The notes: generated by a model from the letters alone, not told the origin. Positions 8,033 through 17,694 are shown, counted from the stretch's first letter. The stretch is 64,000 nucleotides of DNA from Saprospiraceae bacterium (GCA_024103005.1 JAGFJA010000061.1:1-64000), one strand, 5' to 3'. Numbers and translations are program-made.

Positions 8033-9658
8033 ATGACACGAATACTGGCCTTATTTCCGGTTTTTCTAATCTTTTTTACTTCTTGTAGCAGGGAAGAAAA
8101 AAATAACGATCTGTGTGTTTTCAGGTATAACCAACCAAATGCCATCACCTCCTTAGATCCGGCTTTTGCCCGTAATCAGTCAAATATATGGGCAGTAGAT
8201 CATCTTTACAATACTTTGATACAGTTGGATGACAGTCTTCATCTCCAGCCATGCCTCGCCAAAAGGTGGGAAGTCGATACATCCGGGAAATTATATCGTT
8301 TTATTTTGGATACTGAAATAAAATTTCATGATGATCCATGTTTCAAAGGCGGTAAAGGTCGAACCATTGAGGCTAAAGATGTTGTTTTTAGTCTAAACAG
8401 AATCATAGATAAGAAGGTGGCCAGTCCCGGGAGCTGGATTTTTAACGGTCGTGTGGATACGGTTAAACCCTTCGTTGCAGTGAACGACTCGACTTTTGAA
8501 GTAAGGTTACTAAAACCTTTTATGCCTTTTTTGCAACTGCTGAGTATGCAATATTGCAGTGTGGTCCCTCATGAAGCCGTTGAAGTCTATGGCAAATCCT
8601 TCAGGTCTCATCCGGTCGGTACCGGCCCTTTCTATCTGAAGACCTGGATTGAAGGGCAGGCAATGATTTTGAATAAGAATCCGGATTACTTTGAATATGA
8701 GGGTATAAACAGGCTGCCTTATGTGGACGTGGTGCGAGTGTCCTTTATCGGTGACAAGAAGACCTCTTTTTTGCAATTGATGGAAGGCAACCTTGATTTT
8801 ATGAGTGGATTTGATCCTTCCATGACCACAGAATTATTCACGGCAGACGGACAATTGAGGAAGCAGTATGCCGATAAAATATTTTGTTATAAAGCTCCCT
8901 ATTTGAATACTGAATATCTGGGCATTAATTTAAATTGGCGGGAGAGTAGTCCACTCTTGAACCGTGACTTTCGACGTGCTTTGAACTATAGTATTGACCG
9001 GAAAGGACTATTGGAGACACTCCGACGCAATATAGGTACGCCGGCGTTATCCTCTTTTCCTCCCTATGGGCTGCCCTCTTTTGACGAAGAGAAGGTTAAG
9101 GGGTTTGCCTATAATCCTGTGATGGCGCGACAACTATTGGAAAAATCAGGTTATCTTAAAGTCCCATTAACTGAACGCCCTGTGCTTTCACTGTATACGG
9201 CCAAAGATTATTCGGACTTTTGTCTGTATGTAGCCAAGCAATGGGAGTTGTTGGGAGTCAGGTGCAAGGTCGAGTTGGCTGAATCTGCTACGGTACGCGA
9301 AATGATGCGCAACGGAAAAGTCTTATTCTTTCGTGGAAGCTGGTTGGCGGATTATCCGGATGCTGAGAATTATCTTACCGTGTTTTATGGGAAAAATCCT
9401 GCTCCGCCCAATTATACACATTTCCGAAATACTGAATATGATCGTTTGTATGAGGCCTCACTTTTGTGTAAAGATGAGTATAGGAGATTTGAATTGTACC
9501 ATAAAATGGAGAAAATCCTGATTGATGAAAGCCCTGTCATCTTCCTTTTTTATGACGGTATTACTAATTTTACGACGCACAAAATAACCCATTATCATAC
9601 TAACCCTATCAACCTGCTTAAAGTGAAGTATATTAGAAAAAAGTGCTCCGCTGATTAA
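8033..9658 (+). CDS. Family 5 (peptide/oligopeptide-type) ABC transporter solute-binding lipoprotein
   Basis: A 541-residue SBP_bac_5 protein, the OppA/DppA type, expected to bind peptides or similar ligands at the membrane surface. I place the start at 8033 rather than at the in-frame ATG at 7994. From 8033 the protein begins with a compact lipoprotein signal (MTRILALFPVFLIFFTSC), and a promoter element lies between the two ATGs. Family landmarks include LDPAFARNQSNIWAVDHLYNTL near the N-terminus, KFHDDPCF...AKDVVFSLNRI, PVGTGPFYLK and the late FRGSWLADYPDAENYL. No permease or ATPase genes are adjacent, so partner components must be encoded elsewhere or it works alone. Confidence 0.88.
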   Translation: MTRILALFPVFLIFFTSCSREEKNNDLCVFRYNQPNAITSLDPAFARNQSNIWAVDHLYNTLIQLDDSLHLQPCLAKRWEVDTSGKLYRFILDTEIKFHDDPCFKGGKGRTIEAKDVVFSLNRIIDKKVASPGSWIFNGRVDTVKPFVAVNDSTFEVRLLKPFMPFLQLLSMQYCSVVPHEAVEVYGKSFRSHPVGTGPFYLKTWIEGQAMILNKNPDYFEYEGINRLPYVDVVRVSFIGDKKTSFLQLMEGNLDFMSGFDPSMTTELFTADGQLRKQYADKIFCYKAPYLNTEYLGINLNWRESSPLLNRDFRRALNYSIDRKGLLETLRRNIGTPALSSFPPYGLPSFDEEKVKGFAYNPVMARQLLEKSGYLKVPLTERPVLSLYTAKDYSDFCLYVAKQWELLGVRCKVELAESATVREMMRNGKVLFFRGSWLADYPDAENYLTVFYGKNPAPPNYTHFRNTEYDRLYEASLLCKDEYRRFELYHKMEKILIDESPVIFLFYDGITNFTTHKITHYHTNPINLLKVKYIRKKCSAD

Positions 9659-9719
9659 CTCTGCCTTTATGAGAGAGGATGACCCTGCGCATTGGATTAT
9701 TCAAATTATAACTAAAAAT

Positions 9720-10250
9720 ATGAATATCAGAAATATTGAATGTAAGGCAAAAGTGGATGATCTAACGTTTTGTGAAAAAAGGTTGTTGCTTCTTAACCCA
9801 GAATATAAAGGCTTAGACATGCAGGTGGATACTTACTTTAATGTCAGGGAGGGGAGGCTGAAACTCAGGGAGGGAAATATAGAGAATGCGCTGATTCATT
9901 ACGATAGAGAGGATTGCACAGGTGCAAAGGAAAGTCGGATTATTTTGTATAAATACATTCCTGATCAGGCTCTTAAAGATATTCTGGTTAAGCATCTTGG
10001 TGTAAAAGTCATTGTCAGAAAACGGCGAAAAATCTACAATATTGACAATGTCAAGTTTCATTTTGATGAGGTAGAACGTTTGGGATCATTTATCGAAATA
10101 GAAGCAATTGGAGAGGCTGATAATCCGGATTCCGGTCGTATCAGCCGGCAGTGTCAATTTTATATGGAATATTTTAATTTTTTGCCGGAGAATTACCTGA
10201 ATAAATCATACAGCGATATGGTGATGGATCTGCATAAAAATTTCGAATAG
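9720..10250 (+). CDS. CYTH-domain protein (class IV adenylate cyclase/triphosphatase-like)
   Basis: A 176-residue CYTH-fold protein. The start at 9720 (MNIRNIECKAKVDD) is preferred over the ATG at 9669 because the family begins at the ExKxK signature, here E-C-K-A-K at residues 7-11. Further charged motifs expected in the tunnel are visible: KLREGN, an Arg/Lys-rich strand VIVRKRRKIYNID, HFDEVERLGSFIEIEA, and a C-terminal SYSDM. Members hydrolyse triphosphate compounds (thiamine triphosphate, inorganic triphosphate) or cyclise ATP; sequence alone does not decide. It follows the solute-binding gene by about 60 bp. Confidence 0.85.
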   Translation: MNIRNIECKAKVDDLTFCEKRLLLLNPEYKGLDMQVDTYFNVREGRLKLREGNIENALIHYDREDCTGAKESRIILYKYIPDQALKDILVKHLGVKVIVRKRRKIYNIDNVKFHFDEVERLGSFIEIEAIGEADNPDSGRISRQCQFYMEYFNFLPENYLNKSYSDMVMDLHKNFE

Positions 10251-10394
10251 GAAGAAATCATAATATTGGATTAATTTTCATTAGATTAAATCAGATTTAA
10301 TACAAATTACCTGAAATTTCGGATTATTCTAATTTTTCAATAACTTATTTAGCAAACGGTTGTTTAATAAATAGAAGAATATGTGATTTAAATA

Positions 10395-10429
10395 TTTGAT
10401 ATTTAAAGAATTATATTTAATTACTTTTG
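10395..10429 (+). promoter_or_regulatory. Promoter of dps
   Basis: TTTG at 10395-10398, a 23-bp spacer and TACTTTTG at 10422-10429 fit the Bacteroidota pattern and sit about 38 bp before the dps ATG at 10467, in very AT-rich sequence. Confidence 0.6.
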
Positions 10430-10466
10430 AAAATTTGCTTACATTAAAATTAAACAACAAAAACCT

Positions 10467-10943
10467 ATGAACGAAATTAGTTTGAGTAAAAAGCAGGTTA
10501 AACCGGTTATCGACCTGTTGAATGATTATCTGGCCAATTACCATATACATTATCAGAAGTTACGTGGTATGCATTGGAATATTAAAGGTGAAAACTTTTT
10601 TACATTGCATCTGAAGTTTGAGGAATTATATACCAATGCCCAGACAACCATAGATGCCATTGCAGAAAGGATATTGACTCTCGGAAAATCACCTTTCAGT
10701 ACTTATGCCGAATATATAAAGGTATCCCGGATACATGAAGTGGATACTGTTGAAATGGCTGATAGTAAGATGGTAAAAGAGATAATCGGCGATATGGCTG
10801 TTTTAATAGAGATGGAAAGAGAGATTATGGATGCAGCATCCAAGGCGGGCGATGAAGGAACTAACGATATGGTGAATGCCTTTATGCAATTTAAGGAAAA
10901 AACATCCTGGATGTTAAGAGCGTTTATCGGGAAGGCAAAATAA
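10467..10943 (+). CDS. dps: Dps family DNA-protection/ferritin-like protein
   Basis: A 158-residue Dps protein, expected to form a dodecamer that oxidises and stores iron with peroxide and protects DNA. The ferroxidase-site helix pair reads HYQKLRGMHWNIKGENFFTLHLKFEELY (about residues 28-55), with the ligands His and Glu in the usual spacing. A second helix AQTTIDAIAERILTLG follows. The N-terminus (MNEISLSKKQVKPV) is short with few lysines, so direct DNA binding through a basic tail is not evident. It is monocistronic: own promoter at 10395-10429 and a strong terminator at 11007-11036. Confidence 0.93.
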   Translation: MNEISLSKKQVKPVIDLLNDYLANYHIHYQKLRGMHWNIKGENFFTLHLKFEELYTNAQTTIDAIAERILTLGKSPFSTYAEYIKVSRIHEVDTVEMADSKMVKEIIGDMAVLIEMEREIMDAASKAGDEGTNDMVNAFMQFKEKTSWMLRAFIGKAK

Positions 10944-11006
10944 TCAGCTGTTTCTGTCTTTTCTAAATGCTATTTTTATAAAAAGATTTAATGTAATCGT
11001 TTAAAG

Positions 11007-11036
11007 CAGGGGGATGTAGCGGTCCCCTGTTTTTTT
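11007..11036 (+). terminator. Rho-independent terminator of dps
   Basis: CAGGGG (11007-11012) pairs with CCCCTG (11024-11029) around an 11-nt loop and is followed by a run of seven T. It lies 64 bp after the dps stop. Confidence 0.85.
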
Positions 11037-11071
11037 ACGGTTTATCGGTTTCCTGAAGTATTTTTTGGTAT

Positions 11072-11488
11072 CTAATCGTGTGGATGGCGTATGCTTTGAC
11101 AGAGTTCAACTAATACGCCATTTGTTGACCTTGGGTGTAAAAAGCAGATTAGCTTGTTATCAGCCCCTTTTTTGGGGCTATCAGCGAGCAATTCAAACCC
11201 TTTGTTTTTCATTTCTTCCATCGCCTGATAAATATCATCTACCTCGAAGGCAAGATGGTGGATACCCTGTCCGCGCTTATGTAGGTACTTTGAGATAGCT
11301 GTATCCTGATCCGGGTCTGAGCCCACCAACTCTATTTTTGTTTCACCCATTTTGAAGAAGGATGTAGTCACTTTTTCGCTATCTACATGTTCCTCTTTGT
11401 ATGGTGCCTTGCCAAAAAGTTTTTCGAATAACTGATTTGCCTCTTCCAGGTTTTCTACGGCAATTCCCACATGTTCCAATCTGATCAT
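11072..11488 (-). CDS. mce: Methylmalonyl-CoA epimerase
   Basis: A 138-residue vicinal-oxygen-chelate protein that interconverts (2R)- and (2S)-methylmalonyl-CoA in the propionate/succinate route. The cobalt/zinc ligands are readable: His7 in LEHVGIAVENL, a second histidine in GIHHLAFEVDD (about residue 83), and the glutamate in GVLVELCQ near the C-terminus. FLHPRSTNGVLVEL is the family signature. It appears monocistronic; methylmalonyl-CoA mutase genes are not in the window. Confidence 0.92.
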   Translation of the reverse strand: MIRLEHVGIAVENLEEANQLFEKLFGKAPYKEEHVDSEKVTTSFFKMGETKIELVGSDPDQDTAISKYLHKRGQGIHHLAFEVDDIYQAMEEMKNKGFELLADSPKKGADNKLICFLHPRSTNGVLVELCQSIRHPHD

Positions 11489-11554
11489 GATAGTTTAATA
11501 TTTGTTACAAAAATAAAGAAAACAATGAATGGGCATATCTGTATAAAAATAAAA

Positions 11555-11590
11555 AAGGCTGCCTTCTTGAGACAGCCTTCTATTTTTAAA
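11555..11590 (-). terminator. Terminator of the Omp28-like T9SS gene
   Basis: AAGGCTG (11555-11561) pairs with CAGCCTT (11573-11579). Read leftward the hairpin is followed by TTTTTTATTTTTAT, about 25 bp after the stop at 11604. A shorter T-run (TATTTTT) on the other side gives weak activity rightward, so it may also insulate the two directions. Confidence 0.8.
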
Positions 11591-11603
11591 GAAAAGTAGT
11601 CTA

Positions 11604-13775
11604 TTATTTGATTACAGTGAATCTTTGGATATTGACACCTTCTTTGTTTTCGATTTTAACGAGATAAGTACCATTGGTCAACGAGCTAACATTGAATGAA
11701 AGGTTATTGGCACCATTGGTAATGTTTTGGTTAGTATTCAGCGTTTTAACCAGTTTGCCTGTGTAATCCATTACTGAAACATTTGCAGTAGATGGTTGAG
11801 AAGCATTAATGCGGATATTCAACACATCAGTTGTCGGATTTGGGTAAACGCTTACATTTTCAAAGCTATTGATATTGTTGGTTGCAATTACTGCACTTTC
11901 ACCTACGAAGATGTTGTCCAGGTATCCGGCATTTCCCCAGTTGGAAGTAACTTTAATCTGGAATACTACATCATTTGTATTGGCCAATTCTGGTAGATTA
12001 ATGCTGTCTGTTCTCCATTCAGTTGATTTAGGGATGAAAAAGGTTGTTTTGTCACCTGCTGTTTTCATAGCCTGACCGGATAATGTTTTAAAAGTTTTAA
12101 AGGTCGCACCACAGTCGGTAGAGTATCCAAATTCTACTTTATCATTATCATATTTTACACCATTTTCGATATAACCTGCATAGGCCCAGTCGTATGTAAA
12201 GACAGGATTGGCGGGCATATTAATTTTATCGGTAATGACACTCATTGAAGGAGAAGTGCTTTGAGGATTCCACTGGAAGAAATATAATAATAATGAATTG
12301 GCTGAATTGGCATAGCCTCCTACATTGTTCGGAGTGTTCAACTGATCCGGAGAAATGGTGAATATGTATGGGAAGGCCGGATCTGACATAAATAGAGTAT
12401 TATTTAGATCGCCATCTCCTTCGTTGGTATAGCTTTTAGGAGCGGCTGTACCAACTTCGCTAAGATATACAAAGCTGTAATCATTAGTGATATTATTGAT
12501 CAGATTTCCGTCAATTGCACCATTGTTGAATGATATAATTCTCACTTTGATAGTATTTTTACCACCTGAAACAGGGATAGCACCAAAGCTCAATTCTGTA
12601 CTTGCACCATATTTAATATCAGTATCAAATTCCTTTATTACTTCTGCTCCGTTCAGACTATATGATGCTGTAACTTGTGTGATGTCACTTTGATCAGGGT
12701 TGTTGTTAGATACCTTGATAATTGGTTCTGCAGTATAATCTTCAGGGCAAAATGAGCCATTGGATTTTGAAATATTTGAAACTGCCGGATCACCTACGGC
12801 AGTTCCGGTAGGGAAGGCAACCGGTTCACTGATTGCGGCATTCATAACTGAAAGGTTTTCAGTATTCTGAATAAATGCAACAACTTCAATCTGATTAAGA
12901 GCAAAGAAATAATCTTTCAAAGCCACAGAATAAGTGTACACTGAAGATGCACCTGAATCCAGAGAAGCAGGCAATACATTGTCTCCATATATATCACTGG
13001 CAGCTTTTCTGAAAACATGCGAAAAGTCTTTTTCGCCGTTTGATCCCGGAGCTGATGGCCAATTGAGTTTAGATTCTAATATATAGGTATGTAAATTATA
13101 TTTGCTGATATTATAAGTAGTATCGGCGTTATTTGTAACAGTTACTGTAATATTTACGGAGTCAACTGTTTGATTATATGCGTGAGTTACACTAATATCA
13201 AGTGGACTATCATTTCCGGACGCAAAATTAAAAGCAGCTTGGTTGTATCCTGCTGGAGCACCGTAATATGCCTGAGACCAATTTCCTCCGCCGTATGTAC
13301 CATTTCCCATATAACCGTCAAGGAAAGCTGTTGGTACACCTCCTAAACCATTGTCTGAGCCATATAGACCGATAGTATAATCTTCGTAGATAGACCATTT
13401 TGCCTGTACTTCAGACTTATTGGTTTCATACATGGGGTCATATCCCGGAAACCAAACCTGGTACTTAATAGCCACAACCTTACCTTCATTGCCATCAATA
13501 AGTGTATTGAATGCAGGGTTTTGTGCAGCACAAGGTCCACAGGATGCATTTGTAAATTCTTCTACCAAGGCAAGTTTTCTTAAACTCCTTGGAGCAGGAT
13601 TGTTGGTCTTGGTTTCTATCTTGGTCAGATATGAATGACCTTTGTAAGTGGATTTTTGAACCGGAGTAACTTTGGTAAAACCAGCTTCTTTGGTAGCATT
13701 GTTATTGATTCTTTGAGCACTCAGGCTGAAAGAAAGAAAGAACAATACCGATAGTGTAAAATACTTTCCTTTCAT
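11604..13775 (-). CDS. Secreted Omp28-like thioredoxin-fold protein with T9SS type A sorting domain
   Basis: A 723-residue secreted protein. Residues 1-21 are a signal peptide ending LSFSLSAQ. Residues about 65-200 are a thioredoxin-like Omp28 module with EEFTNASCGPCAAQNP, giving an intact redox pair Cys79/Cys82. The middle contains beta-rich extracellular regions and probably a jellyroll-like domain (about 440-635). The C-terminal 80 residues begin VSVYPNPTTDVLNI and end GTYLVKIENKEGVNIQRFTVIK, a clear T9SS type A signal for export and surface attachment. A TATCTTTG promoter box lies at 13807-13814 and a terminator follows at 11555-11590. The thioredoxin motif suggests an extracellular disulfide role, but the substrate is unknown. 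Confidence 0.88.
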   Translation of the reverse strand: MKGKYFTLSVLFFLSFSLSAQRINNNATKEAGFTKVTPVQKSTYKGHSYLTKIETKTNNPAPRSLRKLALVEEFTNASCGPCAAQNPAFNTLIDGNEGKVVAIKYQVWFPGYDPMYETNKSEVQAKWSIYEDYTIGLYGSDNGLGGVPTAFLDGYMGNGTYGGGNWSQAYYGAPAGYNQAAFNFASGNDSPLDISVTHAYNQTVDSVNITVTVTNNADTTYNISKYNLHTYILESKLNWPSAPGSNGEKDFSHVFRKAASDIYGDNVLPASLDSGASSVYTYSVALKDYFFALNQIEVVAFIQNTENLSVMNAAISEPVAFPTGTAVGDPAVSNISKSNGSFCPEDYTAEPIIKVSNNNPDQSDITQVTASYSLNGAEVIKEFDTDIKYGASTELSFGAIPVSGGKNTIKVRIISFNNGAIDGNLINNITNDYSFVYLSEVGTAAPKSYTNEGDGDLNNTLFMSDPAFPYIFTISPDQLNTPNNVGGYANSANSLLLYFFQWNPQSTSPSMSVITDKINMPANPVFTYDWAYAGYIENGVKYDNDKVEFGYSTDCGATFKTFKTLSGQAMKTAGDKTTFFIPKSTEWRTDSINLPELANTNDVVFQIKVTSNWGNAGYLDNIFVGESAVIATNNINSFENVSVYPNPTTDVLNIRINASQPSTANVSVMDYTGKLVKTLNTNQNITNGANNLSFNVSSLTNGTYLVKIENKEGVNIQRFTVIK

Positions 13776-13806
13776 AGATATAAAAAATTATTTGATTTTA
13801 GAGCTG

Positions 13807-13814
13807 CAAAGATA
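13807..13814 (-). promoter_or_regulatory. -7 promoter element of the Omp28-like gene
   Basis: TATCTTTG on the minus strand, 31 bp upstream of the ATG at 13775; followed by GC as in many Bacteroidota promoters. A possible -33 TTG lies about 24 bp further upstream. Confidence 0.6.
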
Positions 13815-14140
13815 AAGATTTAATCAAAATAATATAATCAATTGTCTATTAAAATTTTAAAAAAAAATAAATAATTATTATCAGATATTTCAGAATAATA
13901 TTTTGTTCGACGGCTTACTTATGAAATTCTTTAGTTTGTGTTGAATAAAATGATTCGGAATACCTGTCGCTTTGTGGTTTGAGTTCTGTGGTAATGCTTC
14001 TTGCAGGTATTTAACAAATTTTCATTATGTTTTTCTGAAAGACTTTGGGTTAAATTTGGTGATTTGATATTAAAAAATAATCCTTTTAAAGGTCAGGATG
14101 AATCTTGTTCGAATAAATGTAATTTTGTAGGCAATTAAGG

Positions 14141-14237
14141 TGATTAAATTTAAAAATACTATCGGTGACAGATATTCAACTCCCAAATTCATTACACCGA
14201 CATCTATGATTAAATTTAAAAATACTATCGGTGACAG
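14141..14237 (-). repeat. 31-bp direct repeat, two copies 66 bp apart
   Basis: The same 31 bp, beginning TGATTAAATTTAAAAATAC and ending TATCGGTGACAG, occurs at 14141-14171 and 14207-14237 without mismatch. Read leftward, each copy is the 3' arm of a hairpin plus a T-rich tail, so it looks like a duplicated half-terminator. Confidence 0.85.
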
Positions 14238-14260
14238 TGATGTTGACTGCCACCGACAGT
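14205..14260 (-). terminator. Terminator of the RND efflux operon
   Basis: Read leftward, ACTGTCGGTGGCAGT (14246-14260) pairs with ACTGTCACCGATAGT (14224-14238) over 15 positions with only two G-U wobbles. It is followed by ATTTTTAAATTT. It lies 8 bp past the stop of the RND pump gene. Confidence 0.8.
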
Positions 14261-14268
14261 TTTCACTT

Positions 14269-17200
14269 TTAATTTGTCTGCTCTATAATCGAATCGTGGT
14301 GCTTTCTTTCATGGGCTGCTTTTTCTGCTGAATACTCTTTTCCAAAAAGCCTGAACAGTCGTTCCTTGAATTTTTCTATCATTACCAGCATACTAGGTAT
14401 GAGAATCAAGGTAAGGAAAGTGCCGAATATCAATCCGAAAATCATCGTCCAACTGAGTGGTCCCCAAAATGCTACATTGTCACCACCTAAGGTAATTTTA
14501 GGATCACCATTGGAAAACAATGATACGAAGTCGATATTCAGTCCTACAGCCAATGGAATGAGTCCTAAGATGGCGGCTATGGCGGTTAGAAGTACCGGTG
14601 TCATCCTTGTTTTGGCGGCTTCAGCAGCAGCTGCCCTCAGTTCCATTCCTTCACTTAGGAGCATATCCGTAAACTCTACCAGTAAAATCCCGTTCCGGAC
14701 GATAATTCCTGCTAAGGCGAAAAGTCCTACTCCGGTCATCACTATAACTATATTCATATTAAATAAGGAGAATCCAATCAAAACACCTGTAATGCTGAAA
14801 ATAATCTCTGAAAGAATTATCAAAGGCTTGGACATTGAATTGAACTGTAGGACCAAAACAAGGAAAATCATGCCGAATGCTATCAGAAAAGCCTTGGATA
14901 GGAAATTCATTGTTTCTGCCTGATCTTCCTGCTCTCCCGTCATTTTAATTGATATGGAAGTAGGGTGGTCAAACTTAGCAATTTGGTTCTTAATTTTAGC
15001 AACAACCTCATTAGCAGTATAGCCGGTTAATACATTGGAAGAGAGGGTAATAACCCTTTTTTTGTTGATTCTCTTTATTCCGGCGTATGTATTCGAATAT
15101 TCTACCGAAGCAATGGATGATAATGGTACCTGCCGGATTCGCCCGCCCATCGCCATATCACGATATGTCAATGGAAGGTTCATGACATTATTGATATCAT
15201 TGCGCTGGTCCTCACGTAATCTTAATTGAACTTTATATTCATCCTTATCATCCCGGTACTTGGAAATTTCCTTGCCGAAGATGGATGTTCTTAATTCTCC
15301 ACCTACCTGTGCAGTTGAAATTCCTTCCTGGTTGGCACGTCGTCTATCTACATGAACAACAATCTCAGGCTTATTGGACTGGAAGTCGGAACGTAATTCT
15401 TCTACACCCGGAATTTGTTTTTCATCGAGGTAGCTTTTTAATTTGGAAGAAGTAGCCACCAATTCATCAAAATTATCCCCTGCGATTTCGATGTTTATCG
15501 GTTTGCCGGTGGATGGCCCTGCTGCCTCCTGGTCCACTACAATCTCAGTGCCCGGAATGCCTTTAACGGCTTCTCTGATTTTGGCTAAATAGTCAACAGT
15601 TGATACCCCGTTTCTTTTAGCATATTCGACAAAAGCAACGGTAACCTTTCCCAAGTGGGGCATTGCCTGTGTCTGGATGTCTTCAGGAGAGCCGGCTCCA
15701 ATAGCTACGTTGGCTATCACGGACTGAACAATTGGATTGTTTTTGCCTAAAACATTATTTATCCTCTTTTCCAAAATTTGTGTTACAGAATCAGTTACCT
15801 TCTGGTGGGTTCCTATCGGCATCCTTAGATATGTAATGACATAGTTAGGATCTGCTTTCGGAAAGAATTCAACTTTAGGTGAACGGATTCCGGTAAGAAC
15901 AAATGATAAAATTAAAAGTACTATTCCACTAAAGAAAACCAGAATTGGCCGTTTCCCTTTCAATGATTTAGTAACTAAGTTAAAATAGCGCTTTTGAAGA
16001 GCAGGCCAGGCATGATTCTGGAATTTGTCTATCGCCCAGGAGAAGATAAATTTGTTTAAAACAAAGAATATATAGGCAGTAACTATTAAATTGCCAAAAG
16101 CAAAATTGACCAGATATCCTACTATTGCAGCCGCTATAAAAGCTCCGGTAGTTATGATAAAACTTCGATTGATTTTCCTTGATTCATGGTGGCCTTCATG
16201 AGGTTTCATAAAATCAACCGCAAATACTGGATTTACTATATACGCAACAATCAATGACGCCAACAACATCACTATAAGTGTAAACGGCAGGTAATACATA
16301 AAATCTCCGATTACTCCCGGCCAGAAAAGCAAAGGAATAAAGGGGGTTAAGGTAACTATTGTTCCCGTCAATACCGGCATAAATACTTCTCCGGCAGCGA
16401 TTTTTACTGCTTTGAAAATATTCATTTTACCATTTGCATAAATCCTGTGCGTGTTTTCGATGACCACAACGGCATCGTCCACTACAATCCCGAGTCCCAA
16501 TAAAAATGAGAAGAGAACAATCATGTTCATTGTATAGCCGAAACTTTGCAGGACTATGAAGGATAAAAATGCTGATATAGGTACACTCAGACCTACAAAT
16601 AAAGCATTAGCTGTACCCATGAAAAACATAAGTACAAAGGTTACGAACAAGAAACCGAGAATGATGGTGTTGATAAGATCATGCAGCGTAATCTCCGTCG
16701 TGACTGATTGATCTTGGGTAATTGTGACATTTATGCCGGAGCCGAGGATGGTGCCCTTCATGTTGTCAAGCTCTTTCTTGATATTCTCTGAGGCGGAAAT
16801 CAGATTTTCTCCTGCTCTTTTCACGACATTGAGGGTAATAACATTTTTGCCGTTGAGGCGTGCATAGGATTCTTGTTCGGCGGTCGTATCCATTACGGTA
16901 GCTATATCTTTCAGATAGATGGTGCCACCACTGCTTGTCCTGACCAGCAATTCATTCATGAGTAAGGGGTCGCGATATTCACCTTTTACGCTGATAGCCC
17001 AGTTTGTACCATCCATATTAATTTCACCGCCGGAGATGGTCATGTTTTCATATTTAATGGCATTTTCGATGTCTGAAAAAGATACCCCTGCTGCTGCCAT
17101 CTTATACATATCCACATTAACCTGAATTTCTCTTTCAAGGGCGCCGACTATTTCTACCTTATTGATTTCTTTGATGGATTCAAGTCTATCTTTGACATCA

Positions 17201-17694
17201 TCCGCATATTCCTTCAACTGGAGCAGATCGACGTCACCGGAAAGGTTGATGTTCATGATCGGGAGGTCAGAAAGATTAATATCTATCACTTCCGGTTCCT
17301 TGGTCAGGTCTGTGGGTAAATCCGGTCGGGCTTTATCTACCGCATCTTTGACCTTTTGTTTGGCGACATCTGTTTTTATTCCTGTGTTAAATTCAACAAT
17401 GATGGTTGAAAAGTCCTGGAGTGAGTTGGAAGTAACTTTTTTTACACCACTGATTGCCTTTAATTCTTTTTCCAGCACCTTTGTTACGACATTCTCCATA
17501 TCTGTCGGTGCTGCACCGGCATAGACGGTGGCTACGAAGATTTTTGGTATGACCACCTCCGGGAAATTTTCCTTTGGAAGGCTCAAATAGGTCGAAATAC
17601 CTATAAGGGTAATGAATAAGACAGCCAGGTAAATACTGGTTTTATTCTTTATCGACCAGGTGGTGGGTTTGAATTCTGTATTTATATCTTGCAT
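14269..17694 (-). CDS. RND efflux transporter, inner-membrane pump (AcrB/MexB-like)
   Basis: A 1141-residue RND pump with the expected duplicated layout: TM1 near residues 24-42, a first large periplasmic porter region, a TM block around 340-510, a second porter region and a final TM block around 880-1100. The proton-relay aspartate pair is readable in GLGIVVDDAVVVIENTHRIYA near residue 400. It is somewhat longer than the usual 1030-1060, with extra residues in the mid-protein cytoplasmic/TM segment (about 500-580). It is the last gene of a tetR-tolC-MFP-RND operon and is followed by a terminator at 14205-14260. Substrates cannot be read from sequence. Confidence 0.93.
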   Translation of the reverse strand: MQDINTEFKPTTWSIKNKTSIYLAVLFITLIGISTYLSLPKENFPEVVIPKIFVATVYAGAAPTDMENVVTKVLEKELKAISGVKKVTSNSLQDFSTIIVEFNTGIKTDVAKQKVKDAVDKARPDLPTDLTKEPEVIDINLSDLPIMNINLSGDVDLLQLKEYADDVKDRLESIKEINKVEIVGALEREIQVNVDMYKMAAAGVSFSDIENAIKYENMTISGGEINMDGTNWAISVKGEYRDPLLMNELLVRTSSGGTIYLKDIATVMDTTAEQESYARLNGKNVITLNVVKRAGENLISASENIKKELDNMKGTILGSGINVTITQDQSVTTEITLHDLINTIILGFLFVTFVLMFFMGTANALFVGLSVPISAFLSFIVLQSFGYTMNMIVLFSFLLGLGIVVDDAVVVIENTHRIYANGKMNIFKAVKIAAGEVFMPVLTGTIVTLTPFIPLLFWPGVIGDFMYYLPFTLIVMLLASLIVAYIVNPVFAVDFMKPHEGHHESRKINRSFIITTGAFIAAAIVGYLVNFAFGNLIVTAYIFFVLNKFIFSWAIDKFQNHAWPALQKRYFNLVTKSLKGKRPILVFFSGIVLLILSFVLTGIRSPKVEFFPKADPNYVITYLRMPIGTHQKVTDSVTQILEKRINNVLGKNNPIVQSVIANVAIGAGSPEDIQTQAMPHLGKVTVAFVEYAKRNGVSTVDYLAKIREAVKGIPGTEIVVDQEAAGPSTGKPINIEIAGDNFDELVATSSKLKSYLDEKQIPGVEELRSDFQSNKPEIVVHVDRRRANQEGISTAQVGGELRTSIFGKEISKYRDDKDEYKVQLRLREDQRNDINNVMNLPLTYRDMAMGGRIRQVPLSSIASVEYSNTYAGIKRINKKRVITLSSNVLTGYTANEVVAKIKNQIAKFDHPTSISIKMTGEQEDQAETMNFLSKAFLIAFGMIFLVLVLQFNSMSKPLIILSEIIFSITGVLIGFSLFNMNIVIVMTGVGLFALAGIIVRNGILLVEFTDMLLSEGMELRAAAAEAAKTRMTPVLLTAIAAILGLIPLAVGLNIDFVSLFSNGDPKITLGGDNVAFWGPLSWTMIFGLIFGTFLTLILIPSMLVMIEKFKERLFRLFGKEYSAEKAAHERKHHDSIIEQTN

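Larger units (their letters stand above)
13776..14268. other. 493-bp gene-free region between RND operon end and Omp28-like gene
   Basis: Very AT-rich. It holds the Omp28-gene promoter box near 13807, and the RND-operon terminator plus a duplicated copy of its 3' arm at 14141-14260. I see no convincing coding sequence in the remaining approximately 300 bp. Confidence 0.7.

Noticed and set aside
14366-14923. 185-codon open frame antisense to the RND pump gene.
   Set aside because: It is antisense to a highly conserved transporter, and its composition (Ser/Ile/Pro-rich) is typical of a shadow frame.
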